A DNA stretch of 64,000 bases from NCBI RefSeq assembly GCF_027943255.1, contig NC_072897.1, forward strand, positions 17,732,044 through 17,796,043, given 5' to 3'. Position 1 is the stretch's first letter. Every line of letters begins with the position of its first letter. The notes under the pieces are model-generated. The model worked only from the letters and a program-made list of their open reading frames with translations, ran no database searches and was not told where the DNA came from. Of this stretch, positions 55,784-64,000 are shown in pieces. The translations under genes and the position numbers were made by a program. This DNA is from Anastrepha obliqua (Eukaryota; Arthropoda; Insecta; Diptera; Tephritidae).

Positions 55784-56143
55784 TCATAACGTGTATATAC
55801 GAAGTTTTAAACAAAACTTAGAACTTAACTCATCACATAATTTAAAGCTAATTATTCATTCTGATCGCACTCCATAGACAGCACATAGAGGCAGATACAA
55901 TGCTCCTACTGTAAACGAGGTAGCCGTTCTCTTGGTCGATGAAGACAAAGGTCCCAGGATATAGTCTTACACGGTAGAGACGAACAGCTCAAAAGAGTTT
56001 CTGAGCTACATCGGTCCTATGATCCACTACAGTATCCTGTAATGTTTGTGATAGGTGAAGACGGTTATTATTTGACTATTCCTCAGCAGGGTTCTGCGCG
56101 TAATACAACTGTTTCTTGTATGTAATTTTATGCATTTAGATTA

Positions 56144-58253
56144 ATGTTTAGAACTAACTCTTTTAATCCGTTACATTATTACAGAGACTTATTTAGTCAA
56201 TATTGTGTTGACATGATGGCGAAAATGATATCGGAAAGATTAAATTATATTTCGCGGAATCAACAAAGACTGAGGGCTGATGACTACATCCATCTCAGAG
56301 ATGCCTTAAATCATGACGCAAATGTTGACCCATAATATATAATATGTCATATTGCCATCATCATTTACGGGTTCTCCGCGTTTCATGCACGAGAAAACGC
56401 AGGACTCGATGACGTACGTCCGAAATTATGGTAGACCTGACTTATTTGTCACTTTTACATGCAACACCGAATGGCCTGAAATTAAAGCAGAGCTGCTACC
56501 AGGACAACGGTCTTTCGACCGTCATGACATAATTTCACGTTTGTTTTATTTAAAAATGAAGAAATTCATCAAATTATTTGTCAAAGAACAGATATTTGGT
56601 AAAGTAAAATGTTATATGTCAAGTGTAGAGTGGCAGAAGCGCGGTTTACCTCATTGTCATTTGCTGTTCTGGCTAGAAACTAAAATACAACCAGATGAGA
56701 TCGACAGTGTCATAGTTGCGGAGCTACCCGATCAACAAATTGATCCGGTACTACACGACATTATAACTAAAAATATGGTACATGGACCCTGCGGAGAACA
56801 TAATTTAGCTGCACCATGCATGAAGAACGGTGTCTGCACAAAAAATACCCTCGCCGTTTCATTAACGACACCCAGACCGGAGAGGATGGGTATCCAGTTT
56901 ATCGTAGGCGCGATACAGAAAATGGCGGTCAGAGCACTACGCTACAACTCAGCGGCAACATGGTGACGATAGATAATAGGTGGATTGTTCCATACTCCCC
57001 GCTACTATGTAAGACTTTTAATGCTCATATAAACGTGGAGTATTGCCACTCTGTCCAAGCCATTAAATATACATATAATATATGTAAATATATAAATAAA
57101 GGTTCAGATCAGGCAACTTTTTGCCTTAGAAACCCACACGATGAGGTCGAAAACTATTTAAATGGAAGGTACATAAGCACATCTGAAGCTGTCTGGCGCT
57201 TATTTGAATTTCCTATTCACGAGCGGCATCCTACTGTAGTGCATTTGGCCGTTCATCTAGAGAACGGTCAAAGGGTGTATTTTACCCCAGGGACAGCTCA
57301 TCAAATTGTCCAAAACCCACGCAATACCACATTACTGGCATTTTTTTCTCTCTGTAATGAAGATGAATTTGCGAAAACTCTTCTGTATCATGAAGTCGCG
57401 CAATACTATACATGGGCAAATAATAAATTCACTAGAAGGGGGCGTGGCAAAGATGTAGTTGGACATCCGGGGATAAAAAAAGATGCCGCTTTAGGTAGAG
57501 TCTACGGGATACATCTATCCCAATCAGAGTGTTTTTATCTTGAGATTCTACTGCACCACGTACGCGGTCCGACCTCATTTGCATACCTTAAAACTGTAAA
57601 CGGTATTGTCAAAGAGACGTATCAAGCAGCATGTCGTGACCGAGGTTTACTTGAAAACGATGACCATTGGGGAAACACTTTAAGCGAAGCTTCGTTGTCA
57701 CAGTGTCCAAAAAAACTAAGGGAGTTGTTTGTAGTCATACTTTTATTTTGTCAACCATCGGAACCATTGAAGTTATGGGATACTTTCAAAGATCAGTTCT
57801 GTGAAGACATTAGACATCGGATCAGACAACAGAATCAGGATAACACTTTACCCTTCACTGAAGTCATTTATAATGAAGGATTAATTGAAATTGAAAACAA
57901 ACTTATAGAATTAAACGACAAAAATTTAAGTGATTTTGGATTACCTTCTCCCGTTCGTACCCAGAATAATACTATTGGCACTATGGTACAACAGTATAAC
58001 AGAAATGATCAAACAACGCTTGTTAATGACAATGTGCCCAAATTAGTACCGGATCAAAGATATGCTTATGAGACTATTGTGGACAGCGTGAACAATAACA
58101 TGGGGAGATTATTTTTTTTGGACGCACCAGGAGGCACTGGAAAGACTTTTCTCGCAAATTTGATACTTGCTAAGATACGGCAATCAGGGAAGATAGCGAT
58201 TGCAGTTGCTTCGTCAGGAATTGCTGCAACTCTCTTGAAGGAAGGAAAAACTG
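56144..58253 (+). pseudogene. Helitron Rep endonuclease and helicase N-terminal half
   Basis: Pre-Rep: YRDLFSQYCVDMMAKMISER (about 56180). Rep: TYVRNYGRPDLFVTFTC (about 56420), then the HUH motif in KRGLPHCHLLFWLE (about 56640-56680). The Tyr region NICKYINKGSDQATF is at about 57080. A stop near 56334 and a frameshift near 56835 separate the pieces. The Pif1-type helicase starts near 58030, with Walker A in LDAPGGTGKTFLANL (about 58120-58160), and is cut by the MITE at 58254. HUH enzymes nick one strand for rolling-circle movement. Confidence 0.85.
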
Positions 58254-59082
58254 GGGTAAGGCTTTCTCAAGTGGGCCACAAAATTACCAAAGTGAATATT
58301 TTGCGATGAAATTCAGCCAGGACTGAGTTCTATCATTCAGAAGCACACTCAGAAAATTTTGTTGTAAAATTCTAAATAGTTTTTTTTTATTAACTATCGA
58401 AGTTTTTTGCAGCGCTTGAATAATTATCACATTTCTCGTAAAGTAAGTATCCGATTACAACGTTTTTTCAACTGCAGACTGATAAAGGATGATATTTTCC
58501 AAAAACGTTATTTTTGTTTACGGAAGCATTTCGCGTTGAGACGTGTCCGAAACACGGTTTTTCGCAAGCCGCCCGCGAGTCGCCGTTTGTGTGTTCGTTC
58601 GCGTCCGCGTAAGTCGAAGCGCGCATTCTGGCACAAAAAAATTAATTTTAATTAATCCTTTTCGAATTGCACGCATTTTTTCCATACATAAGTGCACAGA
58701 TGTTTATTACGTTAATATCCTAAAAAGATTTTCATCCCAGAGGCGCAGAAATTAGTTAAATTTTTAATTGTTTATTAAAAAAAATTATTTACAACAACAA
58801 AACATCAAGTTTCGGAACAAAAATAACGTTTTTGGAAAATATCATCCTTTATCAGTCTGCAGTTGAAAAATCGTTGTAATCGGATACTTACTTTACGAGA
58901 AATGTGATAATTATTCAAGCGCTGCAAAAAACTTCGATAGTTAATAAAAAAAAAAACTATTTAGAATTTTACAAAAAAATTTTCTGAGTGTGCTTCTGAA
59001 TGATAGAACTCAGTCCTGGCTGAATTTCATCGCAAAATACTCACTTTGGTAATTTTGTGGCCCACTTGAGAAAGCCTTACCC
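58254..59082. mobile_element. Long-TIR MITE (829 bp) in the Helitron helicase
   Basis: The ends are GGGTAAGGCTTTCTCAAGTG and its complement. The arms extend about 265 bp each (58254 to about 58520, and about 58817-59082) with very few mismatches. ACTG is duplicated on both sides (58250-58253 and 59083-59086), and removing the insert with one ACTG leaves the helicase frame continuous. The centre (58510-58640) is GC-rich. There is no transposase. A 4-bp TSD with GGG ends is not enough to name a superfamily. Confidence 0.85.
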
Positions 59083-60183
59083 ACTGCTCACTCTACGTTT
59101 AAACTCCCGCTATCCGTATCTTTAGATCAACGGTCTACATGCTCTATTCGGAAAAATGGGCCTCTTGGTAAGTTGCTGCAAGACGCGTCGTTGGCAATAT
59201 GGGATGAATGCACCATGAGTCATAGAGCTCATGTTTAGGCCGTGGACCGTACTTTAAGAGACCTCCGAAGCTCTGCTGATGTCATGGGTGGTATCACTTT
59301 TGTATTTGCTGGAGATTTCCGACAAACGCTTCCAGTCGTCAGCAGAGGTACGCGAGCAGATATTATGAAGGCATGTTTAAAATCATCTCACCTTTGGACA
59401 TCTGTACAACATTTGAATTTGCGCACCAATATGAGAGCTCATCTACATGGAAATATGCATAGCAACTTTCCACAACAGCTGCTGAAACTTGGAGAAGAAA
59501 TTTTTCCATCTTTAAATTTGGGCACCGATTATGCGGTTACTTTGGATGAGGCTCTAGGCCAAATAGTCCATAATTTAGATAGTCTGATAGATGCTATATA
59601 TCCTGACATCGAAAACTTAGATCAAAATGATTTTCGTTGGCTGTGTGGTAGATCAATAGTTTCTCCCAGGAATGAAACAGTCAACGAAATAAACAATTTA
59701 ATTATGCAGAAAGTACCGGGTGAAGTTAAGTGCTATAAATCCATAGACACCGTCACTAACATCGAGGACGCAGTGCACTACCCCCAGGAATTTTTAAATT
59801 CCCTGAACCCCGCTGGGCTACCACCTCATGAACTATCGTTAAAAGTTGGCACGCCGATAATGCTTCTAAGAAATTTGAGCCCCCCCAACATGTGCAATGG
59901 TACGAGACTTCTTATCAAGGAGCTGAAAGATAATTTAATTGTAGCGAAGATTATCACCGGCCCTGCAGCTGGTGAATTAGCTCATATACCAAGAATACCC
60001 ATGATCCCTACTGATTTGCCAATACCTTTCAAAAGGCTCCAATTTCCAGTAAAAATTTCTTTCGCACTAACGATAAACAAATCACAAGGCCAAACATTCA
60101 AATTAGTAGGAATTGATTTACGAAAAGAATGTTTTACTCATGGGCACGGGTCGGGGCTCCCGACCATCAGTATATTTTGTTAG
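59083..60183 (+). pseudogene. Helitron helicase C-terminal half
   Basis: The frame resumes after the MITE (AHSTFKLPL, about 59090), with IWDECTMSHRAHV (Walker B, about 59200) and then a stop near 59238. The open piece 59242-60183 carries FAGDFRQTLPVVSRGTRADI (about 59300), WLCGRSIVSPRNETVNEIN, LPPHELSLKVGTPIMLLRNL and the final LTINKSQGQTF (about 60065-60100). The expected ending after ECFTHG is scrambled. Typical Pif1-like helicase of Helitrons, inactive here. Confidence 0.82.
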
Positions 60184-60398
60184 CTGAAAATAACTTAACG
60201 TCAAATGTTTAACGTCTACAATAATTTAGTTATGTATCCTAAAACAACAGGTTGCACTGCGGGACTGCAGGCAGAAGTGAACACTTTTGCCGGGAGCAAG
60301 ACTTAGTTAGCGCTTTGCGGGCGGTCCTTTAGTTAGTTCTAATAGAGATATATTTAGTATCGGCTGTGCACCCGCGCGAAGCCGGGGCGGGTCGCTAG
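60184..60398 (+). other. Helitron 3' end with hairpin and CTAG terminus
   Basis: The last 30 bp form a GC-rich stem (ACCCGC with GCGGGT) and end TCGCTAG, then host T. This is the usual Helitron terminator. Confidence 0.8.
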
Positions 60399-60586
60399 TA
60401 ATGAATATAGATAATCTATACATTTTAGGTATCAACAACCTTTTACGCTTTGTCAAAAGCTCAGGATGGTTTAATATGGAGAGGGAAATTGTAGCTCAGC
60501 CCCCGCGGTTCACAACGGACCCATTTCGTGGTCTAAGTGGCATCGTTGTCTCTATGTGCGATGCGGCTGCCAAACCTAACCTAACC
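60399..60586 (+). pseudogene. LINE 2 ORF2 end and 3' tail
   Basis: A frame with INNLLRFVKSSGWF, then a 3' UTR with GGACCCATTTCGTGGTCTAA and the tail (AACCT)n. It completes LINE 2 beyond the Helitron. Confidence 0.75.
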
Positions 60587-60595
60587 TATGTATTT
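60587..60595. repeat. Right TSD (TATGTATTT) of I/LOA LINE 2
   Basis: Pair of 48236-48244. Confidence 0.85.
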
Positions 60596-61326
60596 TGAGA
60601 ATTTATCTACTGCCACTATCATAAATATGTTTTATGTTCATTAAAATATATATCTAAATGTGGTTGTGTTGGTACGTCAGATTCTTTTAATGGTTCTCTT
60701 GTGCGATTCCATTTATATTTGTAAATAATAATAATAATAATACCATTTGTCCGTATCTAAATAAATCCTCAGCTGTTGTATGCATTGCTGCAAATTTGTT
60801 TGACTGCAAACACCTTTTTATTCGGATATCAGACAATTTTCGTCAGTAGGGGTTATTGTGTGACGTATTTTACTTTGAAATATAATACGCGAACTTATCT
60901 CATTCTTTTGTGTGTTTGGTACCAATTCTATTTGGATACCGTAGGCATTTAGCGGTTGGCGTACGGCCTTGATTATATCGTTGTATAAACTATCAGATGC
61001 GTGTACAGTACCTATAGAACATGTGTTAATTATTTGTCGTTACAAGGCGTCAGCTACAATATTATGTGCGCCTGGTTTATACACGACTTTTGCTCCATAA
61101 TCTTCGATAATATTTTTCCATCTCTTCAATTTATGTTTCGGATTCTTATCCGATATGGCGTAAGTAAGCGATTGATGGTCGGTAGATATGGTTAAGTCTG
61201 CTGTGCGGTATATGTAATTTTGTAATTTTTGTAGCGAGCATATATTAACGAGTAACTCTATCCCGTTGGTACTATAATTTTGTTCTGCGGTCCTGAGCGC
61301 GCGTGATAAAAAATAAATTTGATTTT
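60596..61326 (-). pseudogene. Errantivirus B integrase start and RNase H (copy 2), decayed
   Basis: 60596-60720 matches 8060-8190 of copy 1 on the opposite strand (start of the integrase core). An AAT repeat lies at 60727-60750, with an apparent deletion of the zinc-finger part. 61060-61200 still reads as RNase H (TDHQSLTYAISDKNPKHKLK then RWKNIIEDYG, and YKPGAHNIVADAL). Several stops. The function is lost. Confidence 0.7.
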
Positions 61327-61785
61327 TTATTTTGACTCAATACAGCTCCAATGGCTAATAGTGTCTTTACTGAGTTCAAAAGCTTTCTCATAATTTGGCT
61401 GGTATAATCCCACCTGCTCCTTTAAGCAGTTTTTCAGGTTCTTTATGCCTTCTATGGCCGTTTGGTCTAAACAAATTTTTGTGCTCTTACTTTTATTTTT
61501 TCCGGTATGAGAATTATCTCCTTTAAGATGTAAAATTAACGTGTTAGCTAAAGCTGCATAGTTTTTTACGAATTTTCTATAGTATCCAGTAAGCCCTAAG
61601 AATCCTTTAAGGTCTTTGAGGGTTTCCGATATCGGGTAATTTTCTATCGTTTTAATTTTATTTGGATCAGTAGAAATTCTATTGTGCTTTACAATATGAC
61701 CTAAGTATTCTACAGCTTCCATGAAAAATTTTGACCTTTCATTGGACACTTTTAAAGAGTTTAAATTGTTCGGATGTGTTTCCAA
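61327..61785 (-). pseudogene. Errantivirus B reverse transcriptase thumb (copy 2)
   Basis: 152 aa open: FMEAVEYLGHIVKHNRISTD, LKDLKGFLGLTGYYRKFVKN and the start of RNase H (KICLDQTAIEGIKNLKNCL). This is the block after the catalytic YxDD box in gypsy pol. The palm (GGTYEFT, on the minus strand at about 61795-61810 and 63950-63970) is joined to it directly, so the YxDD segment has been deleted here. Confidence 0.78.
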
Positions 61786-62207
61786 TGCTCTTCATAGGGT
61801 GAACTCATATGTACAGTATATTCTGTTTAGCTGCCTATTCGCTTAGCTGCATTTACTGGTTACGTGCACAATTTTATAAAAATGTGTCACACAAAATGTA
61901 TTTTGTATGAAAATTAAACGGTTAGCTGCATTTTCGCTTAGCAACACTTTTCCGTTTAACAACCCTGTTTTTTAGGAAGTTTTGGTCGCTTTGTATGAAA
62001 AATACTTCGCTTAGCAGCACTAAAAATTTTCAAAACTTAATTTTATCTACAATAGATCTATGTATCTCTTTTCAGCACTTGAAAAACTTCACAAAAATGC
62101 AAGCTATATGCACACAATGTTACTCTCTTTTCAACTTGTAGTCTGTTTCTCGTGCATATATTTATATGTATGTACATTCATACATATTTTCACTTGTTCA
62201 TACGAAA

Positions 62208-63777
62208 ATGAATAAAAGAGTTACTGCGTTGTCTATAAGAGATAAATTAAAAATTATAAATCTTTGTGAAAATGGAACAAAAAAGAAGGACGTTGCCAAC
62301 AAATTCAAGTGCAATATCAGCACGGTCAACAGAACAATTAAAATGGCAGAAGAAATAACCAGAGTTAGTAATTCCGCAAATTTACAGCGAAAAAGGCAAA
62401 GAAAGGGTGTTCATACAAAAGTGGAAGAGGCTCTTTTCAATTGGTTTAATCAGCAGCGAACAAAAAATGCTTTATTATCAAGTGATGTTTTGCTAAACAA
62501 AGCAAAAGAGTTTGCCATTCTGTTGAAAGATGATTTTGATCCTGTTCAAAGCTGGCTATGGAGATGGCGTCAACGTTATGGTATTAAATTTAAAAGATTT
62601 CATGGTGAAGGAAAAGAAAATGATGAAGTAAGCGCAGCCAGTTTTAAAAACGAATTTTTACCTAACATCCTTAAAAACCGTAAAATTGATGACATTTTTA
62701 ATGCTGTTGAAAGTGCACTTTTATACAAAGCCCTACCAAATGCAACGTTTATGACCAATTGTGAAAAACCAACCGGATGGAAAACCCAAAAATCTCGACT
62801 TACACTACTATTTTTGTGTAATGCTACCGGAACATTTAAAAAAATATACACAATTGGCAAATTTAAAAATCCTCGCTGTTTTAAAAAACGTAATCCACCT
62901 TTGCCTTATTTTGCAAATGTAAAAGCTTGGATGACGTCAACATTGTGGTCTGAAATTATTCAGGAACTTGATAATGATATGGTCGCCAAAGACAAAAATA
63001 TTTTACTCTTCGTTGACAACGCTTCTTGTCATAAAATAAACTTCAAACCTCGCAACATAGAAATAGAATTTCTCCCACCTAACACTACTGCTTTGATTCA
63101 ACCCCTTGACCAGGGCATTATACACGCATTCAAAGCAGAGTATAGGAAAATTCTTGTTCGAAAACAGATAAGTGCAATTGAACGTGGAGTTCCACTTCAA
63201 ACTTATATTAAATCAATATCTATATTGGACGTTCTGCATTATATCAAAAGGGCTTGGTGGTTAGTGAAGCCTGAAACAATTTGTAATTGTTTCAAGAAGG
63301 TAAGAAGTCGTTACATGAATGCAACCATATCTGTACTTATGATTACATATCTTCCAGGCAGGAATTTGTAATACAAACGCAGATGTGGTAAGCTGCGAAG
63401 TTGAGCTTGGTATTTTGGAGGAAATACCAAACACCGAAGAATACATACATTGCGATGACGAGCTTCAATGTAGAGGACTTCTTACAGATGAACAAATTGT
63501 TGCGAACCTGTGCGATGTGCCTTCATCTGAAATCAGTAGTGGAGATGAAAACTCAGAAGAGAATCATGATGTCTCAAAAGCCACTAGTGTTAAGGAGGCA
63601 TTATCCGCATTAAATACCTTGGAAACATTTTTCATGGAAAACCCTATGGAAACAAATTTTAAAATCTTTGAAATGGAAGAAATGATTGTCAAATTTGCAA
63701 AAACAAAAAAGTTTCACAAAGTAAAATCACTAGCTATTTTTCGTAAAAGAGTTTCTATCGCAATATGTACATATTAA
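62208..63777 (+). CDS. pogo 2 transposase, open over two exons, catalytic Asp replaced by Val
   Basis: Exon 1 is 62208-63299 (364 codons, MNKRVTALSIRDKLKIINLC). An intron at 63300-63357 (58 nt, GTAAGAAG...TCTTCCAG) follows, then exon 2 at 63358-63777; the join reads NCFKKAGICNTNADV and predicts 503 aa. Domains: CENP-B N-terminal HTH (residues 5-55), Tc5-type HTH (about 70-135), DDE core. Residue 167 is Val (GTT at 62706) in IFNAVESALLYKALP, where relatives have Asp (NADETGL). The other two are D270 (LLFVDNASCH) and D301 (IQPLDQGIIHAF), 31 positions apart. Strand transfer is predicted to be lost; DNA binding may remain. The exon 2 tail is acidic. Confidence 0.82.
63300..63357 (+). other. Predicted 58-nt intron in the pogo 2 transposase
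   Basis: GTAAGAAGTC at the 5' side and ATCTTCCAG at the 3' side. Unspliced reading stops at 63371. Splicing restores the conserved AG-I-type continuation and the acidic C-terminus. Confidence 0.75.
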
Positions 63778-63945
63778 AATACCTTCATTATACTTTATAA
63801 CTTCTAAATATATACATACATAATTTTTTCAACTAAATATATCAAACAAACCAGAGTTTTGGGTTTCCGCTTAGCTGCACATTTCGCTTAGGTGCACGAA
63901 ATCATGTGCAGCGGAAGTAAATGCACCTAAACGGAATATACTGTA

Positions 63946-64000
63946 CCTCCATTCACACAAAACCCTGTTTTCTCTTTGTCACTTTCTTTTATCTTAATTT
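63946..64000 (-). pseudogene. Errantivirus B RT palm start (copy 2), to the window edge
   Basis: On the minus strand it reads DKEKTGFCVNGG, continuing across pogo 2 as YEFT. This is the RT segment just before the FG block. The gene runs out of the window. Confidence 0.6.

Larger units (their letters stand above)
51820..60398 (+). mobile_element. Helitron, with nested pogo 1 and a MITE
   Basis: The 5' end TCTACACTAATATTATAAAG at 51820 resembles insect Helitron starts. The 3' end has a hairpin (ACCCGC...GCGGGT, about 60371-60392) and the terminal CTAG at 60395-60398, followed by T. The LINE 2 sequence on the two sides joins into one ORF2 end. Internal genes are Rep and helicase. Without pogo 1 (52097-54280) and the MITE (58254-59082) it is about 5.6 kb, normal for an autonomous Helitron. 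Frameshifts and stops show it is inactive. Confidence 0.85.
48245..60586 (+). mobile_element. I/LOA-group non-LTR retrotransposon 2, split by a Helitron
   Basis: A 5'-truncated plus-strand LINE: ORF1 end (48247-48680), endonuclease (about 48690-49364), RT (49413-50760), RNase H and C-terminus (to 51819). Then come the Helitron (51820-60398) and the LINE's last 188 bp (60399-60586), ending in AACCTAACCTAACC. A 9-bp TSD flanks the whole. RNase H and the CCHC-like terminal motif place it with LINE 1. The ORFs carry frameshifts and deletions. Confidence 0.85.
61814..63943 (+). mobile_element. pogo/Tigger-type transposon 2
   Basis: 2,130 bp with TA at 61812-61813 and 63944-63945. The left end is CAGTATATTCTGTTTAGCTG and the complement of the right end is CAGTATATTCCGTTTAGGTG, TIRs with two mismatches in 20. 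Further GCTTAGCTGC motifs recur near both ends. It sits in the RT gene of errantivirus B copy 2. One transposase gene fills most of it. Confidence 0.9.
47111..64000 (-). mobile_element. Errantivirus B copy 2, interrupted; continues past the window
   Basis: Minus strand. LTR part (47111 to about 47670), integrase (48244-47873), then an I/LOA LINE (48245-60586), then integrase/RNase H remnants (60596-61326), RT thumb (61785-61327), pogo 2 (61814-63943), and RT palm start (from 63946). Compared with copy 1 it has deletions after the integrase. The RT catalytic YxDD part is missing at about 61786-61800. It lies in opposite orientation to copy 1. Confidence 0.78.

Noticed and set aside
58407..58755. 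Two short Arg-rich frames in the GC-rich centre of the ACTG MITE
   Set aside because: Low-complexity basic peptides (SRRLCVRSRPRKSKR type), no start context or domain. More likely chance frames.

Overview
This is a eukaryotic, AT-rich window made almost entirely of transposable elements, most of them decayed. I see no host protein-coding gene, tRNA or rRNA. The mix (insect errantivirus-like gypsy elements, Jockey-clade and I/LOA-group LINEs, mariner, pogo, piggyBac, hAT and Helitron), introns of 57-58 nt, and CATACATATGTATG-type simple repeats suggest a higher fly (Diptera: Brachycera, perhaps a tephritid-like genome). The species assignment is inference. The density and nesting look like heterochromatin or a TE graveyard, possibly a piRNA cluster.

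Layout. 1-7850: 3' part of errantivirus A (integrase, env, plus strand), split inside env by a 4.9 kb I/LOA-group LINE (2033-6960) with a clear 16-bp target-site duplication (TSD). 7851-14801: 3' part of errantivirus B copy 1 (plus), whose LTR is split by a complete minus-strand gypsy element C (9622-14661; 225-bp LTRs, TAAA TSD). Element C carries a 319-bp TTAA MITE in its reverse transcriptase. 14854 to about 19110: minus-strand Jockey LINE 1. 19331-45490: head-to-tail tandem duplication of a 12.9-13.2 kb TE mosaic. Each unit holds mariner 1, a long-TIR hAT-like element, an I/LOA fragment split by Jockey LINE 2 (itself split by mariner 2), and a Jockey LINE 3 fragment split by a piggyBac. 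45491-47110: rest of Jockey LINE 3 with an hAT-type MITE. 47111-64000: errantivirus B copy 2 (minus, running off the window), split by I/LOA LINE 2 (48245-60586). That LINE is split by a Helitron (51820-60398), and the Helitron is split by pogo 1 (52097-54280) and by an 829-bp long-TIR MITE (58254-59082). Errantivirus B copy 2 is also split by pogo 2 (61814-63943).

The genes are TE replication machinery only. The best preserved are two nearly identical piggyBac transposases, each a predicted 624-aa protein from two exons with all three catalytic Asp. Next is the pogo 2 transposase, open across two exons but with its first catalytic Asp replaced by Val. All other ORFs carry stops, frameshifts or deletions. 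The nested insertions and their TSDs give a relative order of arrival. The tandem duplication looks young, because its two units differ at only scattered bases plus a few indels.
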